From contig CAXTCJ010000002.1 in NCBI GenBank assembly GCA_964242215.1, positions 1-64,000 of the forward strand: DNA of 64,000 nucleotides. The letters are read 5' to 3'. Shown here piece after piece: positions 35,544-44,451 of the stretch; within the stretch, counting starts at the first letter, position 1; each line of letters begins with the position of its first letter. The notes beneath the pieces are model-generated. The model made no database searches, was not told the DNA's origin, and was given only the letters and a program-made list of their open reading frames with translations. The DNA comes from LMUY01 sp964242215 (lineage in GTDB: Bacteria > Pseudomonadota > Alphaproteobacteria > Acetobacterales > Acetobacteraceae). A program made the position numbers and the translations under genes.

Positions 35544-36480
35544 ACTTCAGGCGCTGTTGTGCGCGGCCACGGTCTTGTCGTCGCTGGCGATCAGTGAAAC
35601 CGGGCGGGCGCAGGGCGCGATCTACGCCAACCCTGTGCCGCCGTTGCCGTCCACAGCCCAGGTCGACCAAGCGACGCAAAGCCTCGGCAACTCCACGAAC
35701 CAGCCCGTTACCGGGGCGGCGGAGGCTCCGAGCGTCGTCGGTGGCCAGGCGCCGCCCTCGCTCGAGGCGCTGCAGGCGACGCGCCCCGGTGATCAGCATG
35801 GCGATGGTCTCAAGCCCGGCCGCGCCGAAGAGCTGCGGCAGTCGGCGATGGTGTATGGCGCGCAAGGCGGCCTGGCCGGTCGCGCCTTCGCGCTGAACGA
35901 GATGTTGCGCCGTTATGAACCGGTGCTCGACACGACGTTCGACTTTCGCTCCCTGGTGTTGCCGGTCGGCGGCGGTCAGACGTTGATGCGACCGCCGATC
36001 ATCAGTCAGGCGCAGCTGGCGTTTGCGCTAGGCGAAGGCGGTCAGGTCGCCCGCGAGACCGCCTGCATCTACGAGATTACCCGTGAGGCGCAGTTGACCT
36101 CGGCGCCGCCGAACTGGCGGGAATATCTCGTTCGCAGCTGGGCCGCCCCGCAACGTCCGGCCGATGCCGCCCTGCCGCGCTCGGATCAGGAAGTGGCCTA
36201 CTGGAACAAGTGGGTCGCGGAGGGCTGGGGCCACGGCGAGAAGCAGGCCGTCGATATCTTTCTCTCTGACCTGAGCCGCCTGCAGCGCGACATCACCGGT
36301 ATGGCGCGATACCGGGTGCTGCTGCGCTCTGGATTGGTCGAGCAACCGCGTGTCGTGTTCCAGAGCCGCGCCACGGAAGGTGGCCGCGACACATTGCACG
36401 TGGGCGACAAAGTGGTGCGGATCACCGACCAGCCTGGGCTGCAGGGCCGGCGTGCAGGCAACGGGTATGGCTGCCAATGA
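35536..36480 (+). CDS. dotC: DotC/TraI-family outer-membrane complex protein
   Basis: This 314-aa protein carries the DotC core: LRQSAMVYGAQGGLAGRAFA, RRYEPVLDTTFDFRSLVLPV, then REYLVRSWAAPQRP and EVAYWNKWVAEGWGHGEKQA. Standard DotC is a lipoprotein. Here the leader (CAATVLSSLAISETGRAQG) shows no credible lipobox at its cleavage region. The only nearby cysteine, at residue 9, is too early. It may be a soluble periplasmic variant. The stop overlaps the next small gene (ATGA). Confidence 0.88.
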   Translation: MSRLQALLCAATVLSSLAISETGRAQGAIYANPVPPLPSTAQVDQATQSLGNSTNQPVTGAAEAPSVVGGQAPPSLEALQATRPGDQHGDGLKPGRAEELRQSAMVYGAQGGLAGRAFALNEMLRRYEPVLDTTFDFRSLVLPVGGGQTLMRPPIISQAQLAFALGEGGQVARETACIYEITREAQLTSAPPNWREYLVRSWAAPQRPADAALPRSDQEVAYWNKWVAEGWGHGEKQAVDIFLSDLSRLQRDITGMARYRVLLRSGLVEQPRVVFQSRATEGGRDTLHVGDKVVRITDQPGLQGRRAGNGYGCQ

Positions 36481-36674
36481 GGCCGGTGAGTGCCGCAGGC
36501 GCATCCCAAACCTACAATGACTTGGTCATCGTCAGCGGGGCTGCCGGGGTTAGGCGGTCGTGGCTGCTCGAGGACGGTCTGCCTGGGCTGGACTGCTCCA
36601 CCATCGTCTTCGAGCCATACGGCAGCCCATCTTCACTGTGTCAGGAACCAGCGCCGGCAAGGAGTGAACCATGA
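36477..36674 (+). CDS. Small protein between dotC and dotB
   Basis: The 65-codon frame starts inside the dotC stop codon (ATGA at 36477) and ends inside the dotB start codon (ATGA at 36671). Coupling at both ends is hard to explain by chance. The product (SQTYNDLVIVSGAAGVRRSW ...) has no signal peptide and resembles no known family. It may simply carry ribosomes from dotC to dotB. Confidence 0.45.
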   Translation: MRPVSAAGASQTYNDLVIVSGAAGVRRSWLLEDGLPGLDCSTIVFEPYGSPSSLCQEPAPARSEP

Positions 36675-37834
36675 ACGCGCTCTCTCCCATCGATCTGGCT
36701 TCGGCCCCAATCGAGTTCTGGCCCGACGAGGGTACAGTCTGGGTCAGCGACCCACGCAAGGCTGCTCCTGGCCTGGATTCCCTGCTGTCCTGGGCCTACG
36801 ACCTCGGCGCCTCGCGCATCGGCTTCACGACGGGGCACCCAGTGTGGCTGCGCATCCATGGTCGCAACCGACGTGCAACCCAGCACTCGCTCGACGAGGC
36901 GGAAATTGCCCAGGTCGCCAACCATCTCTACGGCGCCGACGGCACGGCGCGGCTGCAAGGCGGCCAAGACTTCGACGTGTCGTATGAGATCGCCCGCACC
37001 CGGACCAAGCGGCTACGGTTCCGTCTCAATGCCACGCCGATCCGCACCAGCCGGCGTGACGGCGCCAACGTGGTGCTGCGGCCCATTCCGGATATGCCGC
37101 CGACCCTGGCGGCGCAGCTGGTCGAGGCCGGGATCTTGGATGCGTTCCGGCCGCGTGAGGGAATGGTCATCGTCAGCGGTGCTACCGGCTCGGGCAAGTC
37201 GACACTGATCGCAGGCTTCACCATGGCGAAGCTGGAGGACCCGTTGGGGCACTACAACATCGCGGAAGGTGCGGCGCCGATCGAATTCTTGCTTGATCGT
37301 GTCAAAAGCCCGTCGAGCACCATCAATCAGACCGAAATCCCCCGCGACCTCCCCACCTTCGAGGCATTCATCCGCGGCTGCATGCGTCGCGAGCCGACCG
37401 ATATTATCGTCGGTGAGTGTCGTGATGGCGTGACCATGACGGCAGCGGTGCAGGCTGCCATTTCGGGGCACGTGCTGACTACGACGGTTCACGCGCCCGA
37501 CGTGGCATTGACGATGCAGCGCATCGCCAGCCTGTGCCCGGCGGATGAGCGCGATAACCTCATCAGCGCCGTCGCGCAGTCACTGCGCCTGGTGATCAAT
37601 CAGCGCCTGGCCATCTCGACGGACGGCCGCCGCACGGCGCTGCGCGAATATCTCGTCTTCGATGCGAAACTGCGGACGCAGTACCTGCAAACCAGTCCGG
37701 CCGATTGGCCGGCACTGACCCGCAAGGCGGTTGAGGAGCAGGGGCAATCCTACCCCGTGGCAATTCGCCGCGCGGTGGAAGAGGGGCGCATCACGCCGCG
37801 GACCGCGGCCGTCGAACTCAAGGAGATTGGCTGA
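36671..37834 (+). CDS. dotB: DotB/TraJ-family hexameric secretion ATPase
   Basis: This 387-aa PilT/VirB11-type ATPase has Walker A GATGSGKST (about 170-178), an Asp box with REPTDIIVGECRDGVT and the histidine region TTTVHAPDVALTMQRI. It ends in the DotB-typical C-terminus. DotB docks on DotO and powers the channel. The stop overlaps the IcmT-like start. Confidence 0.94.
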   Translation: MNALSPIDLASAPIEFWPDEGTVWVSDPRKAAPGLDSLLSWAYDLGASRIGFTTGHPVWLRIHGRNRRATQHSLDEAEIAQVANHLYGADGTARLQGGQDFDVSYEIARTRTKRLRFRLNATPIRTSRRDGANVVLRPIPDMPPTLAAQLVEAGILDAFRPREGMVIVSGATGSGKSTLIAGFTMAKLEDPLGHYNIAEGAAPIEFLLDRVKSPSSTINQTEIPRDLPTFEAFIRGCMRREPTDIIVGECRDGVTMTAAVQAAISGHVLTTTVHAPDVALTMQRIASLCPADERDNLISAVAQSLRLVINQRLAISTDGRRTALREYLVFDAKLRTQYLQTSPADWPALTRKAVEEQGQSYPVAIRRAVEEGRITPRTAAVELKEIG

Positions 37835-38082
37835 TGTGGCGATACACGGCCTTGCCGGTCAAAGTCGCGATCCTCGATGCACGGGCCTGCATCCCGGTGC
37901 TGGTGTTTGTGCTCTATTGGAGCTGGACGACCGCCTACATTGCCATCGTGGGGGTGGTGTTCTTCACGGTGATCTCCTGGTTTGGACTGACCGTCCCTGC
38001 CGTCGTGCGGGTGATCCGACGCGGGCTTGTGGGTGGCATCCGGCCAGCTGTGCCGGCCTGGAAGCGGCGGCGCCTCGCATGA
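37834..38082 (+). CDS. icmT: IcmT/TraK-family small membrane protein
   Basis: This 82-aa protein matches IcmT in length and pattern: WRYTALPVKVAILDARACIP, VLVFVLYWSWTTAYIAIVGV, VFFTVISWFGLTVPAVVRVI. It has one or two membrane helices. Translational coupling is seen with dotB upstream and with the IcmS-like gene downstream (ATGA). Confidence 0.9.
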   Translation: MWRYTALPVKVAILDARACIPVLVFVLYWSWTTAYIAIVGVVFFTVISWFGLTVPAVVRVIRRGLVGGIRPAVPAWKRRRLA

Positions 38083-38498
38083 GCAACGGAGTAGACCTCG
38101 GTCTGGTCAGCCGGACCCTGCAGCGCCTGCTGGAGCAAGGCGACCGGTCGATCCTCTACGATTGCCGCGCTTCCCGTCGCACGTTGAGCTATGCAGCCGA
38201 CAGCGCTGCCGCTCCAACCGGGTTGTTGCCCGCCTTCCTGAGTGCGGCAGATGCCGTCTGGCGGGAGGCGACCGGGAAGAGCCTGGGTGTCGAGATCGTC
38301 ACCCACCCGAGTACAGTGCTCGGCTACACGGTCGTTTGCATCCACGGCGGCACTTTTGCGACTGTCATGCTCGCAGTCATGGAGGCGATCGAGCAGGTCG
38401 CCCAGCCCAGGACGCTTCTGGTCAATGATTTGGGCCGTGTCTGGCAGGACGCCGAGGACCGGATCGCCCGCGCTGCTCGCGTGCCGGTGTCGGCATGA
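38079..38498 (+). CDS. IcmS/TraL-like small acidic protein
   Basis: The 139-aa product starts at an ATG overlapping the IcmT stop. The block GLLPAFLSAADAVW followed by LGYTVVCIHGGTFATVMLA resembles IcmS, which has TGLLPAIAKRADQ and a similar strand-helix ending. IcmS is an adaptor chaperone of the Dot/Icm coupling complex. Sequence identity is low and the call rests on this pattern plus gene order (the traL slot). Confidence 0.55.
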   Translation: MSNGVDLGLVSRTLQRLLEQGDRSILYDCRASRRTLSYAADSAAAPTGLLPAFLSAADAVWREATGKSLGVEIVTHPSTVLGYTVVCIHGGTFATVMLAVMEAIEQVAQPRTLLVNDLGRVWQDAEDRIARAARVPVSA

Positions 38499-39010
38499 AG
38501 CTCTTGGGCGTCGCGGCACTGGCGCTGGCGCTGCAGCCGGTTGCCGGGCATGCGGCGGAGCCAAGTCTTCCTCCGGTTGTCCGCTGCATCGAGTCTGCGG
38601 CGGCAGCGCACCGCCTGCCGCCTGCCGTGGTGCTGATCCTGCTGTCCGTCGAAGGCGGCACGCTCGGGCATGTCAGCCAGAACGCCAATGGCACAGTCGA
38701 CATCGGGCCGATGCAGGTCAACACGATATGGGTCCCTCTGGTCGCCAAGCATTGGGGCGCCACGTCGGCTGAGACCTATGCAGCGTTACGCGACAACTTC
38801 TGCGCCAATGTCGAGGCCGGGACGTGGATCCTGCATCAAGCCATGGATCAGGCACATGGCGACTTCTGGGAAGGGGTCGGTTTCTATCATTCTCATGACC
38901 CTGGCTACAAAGCTGACTACTTGCGCAAAGTGCTCCGCCAGGCCCTCCGGCTGCAGACGCAGGCGCTCAGGCAGGCAACGCTGCTACCAATCACTCCAGC
39001 AGGAAGCTGA
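38495..39010 (+). CDS. Lytic transglycosylase (VirB1-like)
   Basis: A signal peptide (LLGVAALALALQPVAGHA) is followed by an SLT domain: VVLILLSVEGGTLGHVSQNA with catalytic Glu53, then DIGPMQVNTIWVP and WILHQAMDQAHGDFWEGVGF with a final YHSHDPGYKADYLRKVL. It opens the peptidoglycan for the channel. It overlaps the IcmS-like gene by 4 bp. Confidence 0.9.
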   Translation: MKLLGVAALALALQPVAGHAAEPSLPPVVRCIESAAAAHRLPPAVVLILLSVEGGTLGHVSQNANGTVDIGPMQVNTIWVPLVAKHWGATSAETYAALRDNFCANVEAGTWILHQAMDQAHGDFWEGVGFYHSHDPGYKADYLRKVLRQALRLQTQALRQATLLPITPAGS

Positions 39011-39014
39011 CGAC

Positions 39015-40214
39015 ATGGCCGGCGGTCAAGGCAATCGGGCTGCGTGGCCCTCCAACGACGACTTTACCTTTCTCAGTCTTGCCGTGGTGGTGATCGGTCT
39101 CGGCTTCCTGGGATGGCTCGGTTGGACAAACTATCACGCCGTCGTCTCAGACGTGGTCGCGCACGTGGCGCGTTGGGAAATCGGCCTCGTCCGTCATTTC
39201 ACTCCGGCTCTGGATGGCCTCGACCGGACTATCGTGGCCGCCAACCTCAATGCCGTAACGGTGCCGGAAATCCTGGGCGTGCTGAACCAGATCGGGCACT
39301 ACCTGCGCATCCCAGTTGTTGTGTTCATCCTGATCCTGTCGGCTTTGTGCTTCACGCGGGCCGCGCCGTCCAAGTTCACCCGCGCACTCGACCTCGACGG
39401 ACTGATAGAGGAGCTGACGCCGACCTTTGGCTCCATCGCCGCCTTTGCCCGGCGCAACCTGCGCCTGGTGCCAATGCAGTCAGGTGCTCTACGCCCAAGC
39501 GACCCAGCCCTGCATGCCCGTGAGTGGGTGCAACATTTCGCCAGTCCAGCCAGAAGCGTCCAACCCTTGGAGGTCGCTGGCATGGATGAGCAGAGGGCCA
39601 TCCAGGCCTTTACCAACCAGCTTGGTCCGATCTGGCGCGGCGTAGACAACGCGTCGAACCATGTCCGGCTTCTGTATGCGGCGTTTGCCTTGCACCTCGA
39701 GCAGCGACGTCCCGAGGCATGCGACCTTCTGGTGGCGCTATCGACTGCGCTGCCATCTGGCGAGCAGTCCGACACTGCCGGCCCTGCACGCTCCTACGCG
39801 GTACCGGCTAGCGCCGTTACTCAGGCCAATGCGGTGCTGCGTTCGACCGAGACAATGCAGCAGGCTGGCCGGATCGCCGCCGCACACGCCTACACCGTCC
39901 CTGCCCTCATGAGCCTGCTGACGGCCGCGCGGCGGCGCTCGGGTGTCTTGGCGCCGAGCCAGTTCGCCTGCCTCAAGTTGGTCGATCGGGGTCTGTGGTA
40001 TGCCCTACATTCCCTTGGCTTTGAGGGGGATGGCCCCGGCCAGACGACCCATCCTAACCCAAGGGTCGAGGCAGCGGGAGCGCGTGACCATTGGGCGGCG
40101 GAACGCGTGGCCGGACGACCGCTGATTATTCCTTCAGTCAACCGAGCCCTCAGCGCCGTTCGCACCGCGATCGGCCAGGATGATGCGAGCAGCAATCTTC
40201 CGGAGGCCCTATGA
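39015..40214 (+). CDS. dotM: DotM/IcmP/TrbA-family coupling-complex protein
   Basis: From the ATG at 39015 (AGGAAG across the previous stop) the 399-aa protein has two N-terminal membrane helices (FLSLAVVVIGLGFLGWLGWT, and IPVVVFILILSALCF). A cytosolic domain follows with the DotM blocks ALHAREWVQHFASPARS, then RLLYAAFALHLEQRRPEACD, ARRRSGVLAPSQFACLKLVD and LWYALHSLGF. DotM pairs with the DotL ATPase as receptor for substrates. Confidence 0.9.
   Translation: MAGGQGNRAAWPSNDDFTFLSLAVVVIGLGFLGWLGWTNYHAVVSDVVAHVARWEIGLVRHFTPALDGLDRTIVAANLNAVTVPEILGVLNQIGHYLRIPVVVFILILSALCFTRAAPSKFTRALDLDGLIEELTPTFGSIAAFARRNLRLVPMQSGALRPSDPALHAREWVQHFASPARSVQPLEVAGMDEQRAIQAFTNQLGPIWRGVDNASNHVRLLYAAFALHLEQRRPEACDLLVALSTALPSGEQSDTAGPARSYAVPASAVTQANAVLRSTETMQQAGRIAAAHAYTVPALMSLLTAARRRSGVLAPSQFACLKLVDRGLWYALHSLGFEGDGPGQTTHPNPRVEAAGARDHWAAERVAGRPLIIPSVNRALSAVRTAIGQDDASSNLPEAL
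40157..40166 (+). promoter_or_regulatory. Transfer-regulon motif, copy 10 (inside dotM)
   Basis: CGTTCGCACC lies within the last codons of dotM and ends 44 nt before the ATG at 40211. The spacing matches the intergenic copies, so it is probably functional and not a coding coincidence. Confidence 0.55.
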
Positions 40215-40693
40215 CCCGAACACCACTTCGTCTTGTATTCGATCAAGGCGACAGCTTCGTGTCGCAAACGATCGATGTGCCGCGCAGCACAACCGACTTT
40301 CACATCCATCTGCATCTCGGCGCCGAGGCGCAGCCCCAGGCTCCCCTGGTAGCTGCCGATCAGCAGCAGAACCGAGACAAAGGGCGATCGGGGACAAGGC
40401 TCGCGTGGTCCGTCGTGTTCGGTATCGCAGGCGTAGCGATTGTGGTTGGTGCTTATGACCTTGGCGCCCGGACAGCTGAGGGGCACGCGCGTGCCCTTGC
40501 TGCGTCACAGGTAGAAGGCGCCGGCCTCAACGGGTTGGCACCGGGCGTCACGCAACAGCGTGCTGCGCTGCCATCACCGAGCGAGCTTCCGCCAAGTATT
40601 CGCCAGCAACTCGCTCAGCCGCCAACGATCACCGCCCCGCCCGGTGTAAGGGCACCGGCCGGCAGCCCGGATCCGTTCGGTCTGCAACGCTGA
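40211..40693 (+). CDS. Bitopic membrane protein between dotM and dotL
   Basis: This 160-aa protein has an N-terminal soluble domain (LRLVFDQGDSFVSQTIDVPR, DFHIHLHLGAEAQ), one transmembrane helix (AWSVVFGIAGVAIVVGAYDL) and a Pro/Ala-rich periplasmic tail. It overlaps dotM by 4 bp. I do not recognise it. IncI relatives also have a small membrane protein (TrbB/TrbD region) here. Confidence 0.6.
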   Translation: MTRTPLRLVFDQGDSFVSQTIDVPRSTTDFHIHLHLGAEAQPQAPLVAADQQQNRDKGRSGTRLAWSVVFGIAGVAIVVGAYDLGARTAEGHARALAASQVEGAGLNGLAPGVTQQRAALPSPSELPPSIRQQLAQPPTITAPPGVRAPAGSPDPFGLQR

Positions 40694-40720
40694 CCTCTGA
40701 CGAAGCGAGATCAGATCGTA

Positions 40721-41221
40721 ATGTCGAGTAGCCCCTTTCTCCCCGCCATTATTATCGCACTAGCAGTCGTCTTCCTGTTGCTGACCGTTGCCCGGGGCAA
40801 GCCAAACCGTGGCAACGGTTTCCGTGCAGCGGACTACAGGGCGAAACCGCTCTTGTCGGCTTGGGAGATTGCAATCCTCGCAGAGTTACGACGGGACATG
40901 CCCGCCGGCTTCTATGCATGTCCTCAAGTGCGGCTCAAGGACATGCTTAACGTGGAAACGAGGGACCGGTCTCAGTTCCGGGCTTCTCTCAACCGGGTTG
41001 CAGCAAAGTCGGTCGACTTTGCCATCATCGATGAGCGTGGTCGTGTGGCCCTTGTCATTGAACTCGATGACAAAAGCCATGACCGGCGGGACCGGCAGCA
41101 AAGAGACTTCGAGGTCAACGCCGTGCTCGGACACTCTGGCATCCCGTTGATACGGGTGAAGCCCCGCACCAGGGTCAACGTGCGGGCGCATCTGGCTTCC
41201 ACATACGCTGCAGTAGGTTAG
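40721..41221 (+). CDS. Membrane-anchored DUF2726 (nuclease-like) protein
   Basis: One N-terminal transmembrane helix (PAIIIALAVVFLLLTVAR) anchors a cytosolic DUF2726 domain: KPLLSAWEIAILAELRRDMP, FYACPQVRLKDML, then VDFAIIDERGRVALVIELDD and GIPLIRVKPRTRVNV. The D ... ELDDK arrangement is that of restriction-endonuclease-like folds. It sits between dotM and dotL, so it is placed at the coupling complex. DNA cleavage or DNA binding during transfer is inferred. Confidence 0.75.
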   Translation: MSSSPFLPAIIIALAVVFLLLTVARGKPNRGNGFRAADYRAKPLLSAWEIAILAELRRDMPAGFYACPQVRLKDMLNVETRDRSQFRASLNRVAAKSVDFAIIDERGRVALVIELDDKSHDRRDRQQRDFEVNAVLGHSGIPLIRVKPRTRVNVRAHLASTYAAVG

Positions 41222-41225
41222 AGCG

Positions 41226-43559
41226 ATGATCCGTCGTGAAATCACCGGCCCGCAAGCGCAGTTCGAACGGGCGGGCGGCGAAGGCTTCCGGGACGTTAGG
41301 CCAACTACGGCACGCTTGTCCGATGCGCTCCGCAGCTCCGCCTCGGGGTTGGTTTTGTGCGGTATGGCGGGAGCGACATGGTTCTACCCGGCTTCGGTGA
41401 ACCTGACCTTGCCGATCTCGGCGTTATACGCCGCCTGGGTGCTGACACGACGCGTCGTATTGCCCCTCCGGCTCCCGCGCAGCGCCAAAAGGCTAGATTA
41501 TAACTATCCAGACCCCGCACACCGGAAACCGCAGACCGCCGACGGCCGCTTCCATGTCGGCACGGACGCGGTCACCGGCCAAGAACTATGGCTTACCAAT
41601 GCCGACATGCGCCAGCATGCTGCCATTCCAGGGACGACGGGGGCTGGCAAGACCACCTCCATCCTCAGCATGCTGGCAAACGCATTGGCGCAAGGCAGCG
41701 GCTTTGTGTTGGTCGACGGCAAAGCCGACAACACGCTTTATGCTCAAGTGCTGGCTCTAGCCCGTCGTTTTGGTCGAGAGGACGACGTGCTTGCCTTGAA
41801 TTTCCTGGTCGCCTCTGGTGTGAAGGAATCCAACACCTTCAACCCATTTGCCTCCGGCAACGCGGACGCGATCCGCGAGATGCTGGCAAGCCAGCTCGGT
41901 GAGCAACGTCCCGACGATTCGAATGGTCTGTTCCGCGGCCGAGCCGTCGGTTTGATCGGCACCTTGGCGCCGGTGCTTGTCTGGATGCGTGACAACAAAG
42001 GCGTCACCATCAACATTGAGAAAATCCGCTTTTCGCTGGAGATGCCGTGGATCTACACCTTAGCCAAAAACCACATCTTTCTGGTCCGAGATCCGATGAC
42101 CGGCAACGTGAGCGAGATACCGGTTCCAGATATGCCAATCGACATCGTGTATCCGTTGCTTGCTTATCTCGGCGACTTGCCCGGCTACGACATCAGTGTC
42201 CCTTACAACGAACAGCGCAGTGACAAGCCGTCCGAGCAGCATGGCTATGCCGTCCTATACTTCCTGAGCACCTTTGCGCAGATGTCGATCAGCCTGGGTC
42301 ATATCTTCAAGGTCGAGAGCGGCGATGTCGAAATGCGCGATGTCGTGCTCAACCGACGCATCTTGGTGGTAAACCTTCCAGCGCTGGAGAACTCGGACGA
42401 TACCCTGGCAGCGCTGGGCAAGATCGTTGTGGCCGGCTTACGCGGCATGCTGGCCCAGTTGCTGGGTGCCCGGTTGGAGGGCAAGGCGGATGAGATATTC
42501 GCCCTGAAACCGACCGCCGGCGACAGTCCGTTCTACATCGTGTTCGACGAGGTGGCGTATTACGCCACCAGTGGCATGGATCGCATGCTGGCGATGGGAC
42601 GTGGCCTGAACGTGGTGTTCTGGCTTGCCTTCCAAGAGGTATCCGGCATCTGGGCACGGTTGGGCGAGAAGACGCAAAGCCTGCTCGGCAATGCCAACCT
42701 AACCATCGCCATGCGCCAGCAGGATGCGGAGCGCACACGCGATTGGTTGCAAAAAACGGCCGGGGAGGTCTCCGTGACCCAAGCCACGAGCTATCAAGGT
42801 GGCAGCGTCGGGCAATACCGCGAGGCCCAGCACGCTGAGGTCAAGCAAGTCTCCCGCATCGACTGGCGAGATCTGCAGAGCCTGCTCGAAGGCGAGGCGA
42901 TCGTCATGTTTGGCGGCCGGCGCATCTACGCCAAAGTCTTCTACGCCAAGCTGGACACGTCAGGCCCGACACGGCTCAACCGCCCTGTGATGCTGGCTGC
43001 ACCGAAGCGCGAGGACATCCGCGGCGAGGTCAACACCACACGGACGATAATCGACAACCTGGTGTCTGGTCGGACGGCGGGTCCGGACCGCGTGGAAGAG
43101 TCGCCTGTGCTGGCTGCGATGCTGGACGCCATCATGACCGGTCTCAAAGACGGTCACCCGATGGCGGTAGGCGCGAGTGCTGCGATCGTGGCGGCCGGCG
43201 AGGCCCAGATCACCATGCTGCGGGAAGGTCATGTCAATCCCGAGGGCGGCGAAGGGGCGGAGCCGCCCGTGACCGACCTGCTCCCCATGCTTGAGGCGAC
43301 TGGGGGCGCCTCACGGCGGGAAGCAGCCGATCCCGGCATGCCGGCCAGCCCCGTCAGTGCCGACGCGATGCGGGCGTTGATGGCGATCGAGTTCTACGCG
43401 TCCAACAATAGCCAAATGGCCCGCCGGGATAGCCTGGCGGCTTTGGCCGAGCGCGATCGGGCGGTGGATGCATGGCCCGCTCCGGTCCGGCCGACTGCTT
43501 TGTCGGCTGACGAGATGATGTCGCTGATCGAGCAGCTGATAGGGCGCTTGGCCGCCTGA
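41226..43559 (+). CDS. dotL: DotL/IcmO/TrbC-family type IV coupling ATPase
   Basis: This 777-aa VirD4-like ATPase has two N-terminal membrane segments and Walker A GTTGAGKT (136-143). The family block RFHVGTDAVTGQELWLTNAD precedes it, and Walker B PFYIVFDEVAYYA is followed by AMGRGLNVVFWLAFQEVSGI. It recruits DNA-protein substrates to the channel. The C-terminal 150 residues are variable and would bind adaptors. It ends the main transfer operon. Confidence 0.94.
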   Translation: MIRREITGPQAQFERAGGEGFRDVRPTTARLSDALRSSASGLVLCGMAGATWFYPASVNLTLPISALYAAWVLTRRVVLPLRLPRSAKRLDYNYPDPAHRKPQTADGRFHVGTDAVTGQELWLTNADMRQHAAIPGTTGAGKTTSILSMLANALAQGSGFVLVDGKADNTLYAQVLALARRFGREDDVLALNFLVASGVKESNTFNPFASGNADAIREMLASQLGEQRPDDSNGLFRGRAVGLIGTLAPVLVWMRDNKGVTINIEKIRFSLEMPWIYTLAKNHIFLVRDPMTGNVSEIPVPDMPIDIVYPLLAYLGDLPGYDISVPYNEQRSDKPSEQHGYAVLYFLSTFAQMSISLGHIFKVESGDVEMRDVVLNRRILVVNLPALENSDDTLAALGKIVVAGLRGMLAQLLGARLEGKADEIFALKPTAGDSPFYIVFDEVAYYATSGMDRMLAMGRGLNVVFWLAFQEVSGIWARLGEKTQSLLGNANLTIAMRQQDAERTRDWLQKTAGEVSVTQATSYQGGSVGQYREAQHAEVKQVSRIDWRDLQSLLEGEAIVMFGGRRIYAKVFYAKLDTSGPTRLNRPVMLAAPKREDIRGEVNTTRTIIDNLVSGRTAGPDRVEESPVLAAMLDAIMTGLKDGHPMAVGASAAIVAAGEAQITMLREGHVNPEGGEGAEPPVTDLLPMLEATGGASRREAADPGMPASPVSADAMRALMAIEFYASNNSQMARRDSLAALAERDRAVDAWPAPVRPTALSADEMMSLIEQLIGRLAA

Positions 43560-43596
43560 TAGTCGGCTTTCGTGCGCAGTCTTGCCCAGAACACCA

Positions 43597-43657
43597 GTCC
43601 GTCAAATGACTCGTGATCGGCGGGCCACCCTGTCCGTCAAACGAACATTTGGCGGAC
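43597..43657 (+). repeat. Dispersed cargo repeat, copy 1
   Basis: Module 1 (GTCCGTCAAATGAC ... CGGCGGGCC) is followed by module 2 (TGTCCGTCAAACGAACA ... GGCGGACG). The copy lies between dotL and the small kinase gene. Confidence 0.6.
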
Positions 43658-43722
43658 GCCGTGCAGCTCAGCCCAAGACCCGTTAGACACATTCGCGGCC
43701 GAAGTCGTGCTAAATACCAGGA

Positions 43723-44220
43723 GTGGCGAAATACACGATCTTCCTCGACGGTGCGATCGGAACAGGCAAGACAACGCTTGGACGTGCCCTCGCGGAACGG
43801 CTATCTGGCAGGTTTATTGACGGTGACGATTTCGCGGACCCTGATCGGCCCTGGTATTGCTCGATACTGCAAACGAGCCGGTCCATCGTCCAGCATGGTG
43901 TGGAAATGCTGGCAACCGCAAACGTGGTCGTTGTCGCTTACCCACTTGGATGCATAAACTGGATCTACTTTCGGCGAAAATTCATTGAGGCTGGTGCACG
44001 CCCATTCTTTGTTGGCCTACAGGCGTCCTTTGACGCGATTGTCGATGAGCGGCGGGGACGATCTTTTAATACCGAGGAGCACGACCGCATCCAAGTCATG
44101 ATCGCCGAAGGCTATGGTGCGCGACCGTTCAGTGATTTACTGCTGGTCACCGATCGTAGAGATTTCACAACAACCCTGGCGGAGCTGGAACGCTCATTAC
44201 GGTACAGGCTCGCACTCTGA
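43723..44220 (+). CDS. Shikimate-kinase-like P-loop kinase
   Basis: This 165-aa protein has a Walker A block FLDGAIGTGKTTLGRALAER (residues 6-25) and a small-kinase layout: FIDGDDFADPDRPW as acceptor region, then a VVVVAYPLG strand and FFVGLQASFDAIVDERRGRS. The start is a GTG directly after AGGA. The substrate cannot be told. Related short kinases act on sugars, nucleosides or antibiotics. It stands alone at the start of the cargo region. Confidence 0.7.
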   Translation: MAKYTIFLDGAIGTGKTTLGRALAERLSGRFIDGDDFADPDRPWYCSILQTSRSIVQHGVEMLATANVVVVAYPLGCINWIYFRRKFIEAGARPFFVGLQASFDAIVDERRGRSFNTEEHDRIQVMIAEGYGARPFSDLLLVTDRRDFTTTLAELERSLRYRLAL

Positions 44221-44310
44221 ACCAATGCTTCCATCCTCCGCAACGATAGTTCTGGCATTTTAGCTATCGCGGCAAACGCCTCCTGATCGGACGGCTGCCT
44301 GTCCAGCACG

Positions 44311-44445
44311 GTGATTCTGCGTCGGGCCGCCGGAAGCACCACCCCTGCTTTGTTGGACGCGATCTGCAACGCCCTCCCGGCCTTCCACCCAAGCGAGTGC
44401 GCCAACTATCTCACGGCAACCGAATACAAGCCGAAGCCGTCCAAT
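44311..44445 (+). pseudogene. IS630-family transposase C-terminal remnant
   Basis: The plus strand reads ILRRAAGSTTPALLDAICNA, then LPAFHPSECANYLTATEY. This resembles the last 40 residues of IS630 transposases (a K-A-A-x-R-T-x-x-A-L helix and a final F-x-P-x-E-C-x-N-Y/F segment). No upstream catalytic part exists. It converges on the VOC gene. Confidence 0.45.
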
Positions 44446-44451
44446 TATGCT

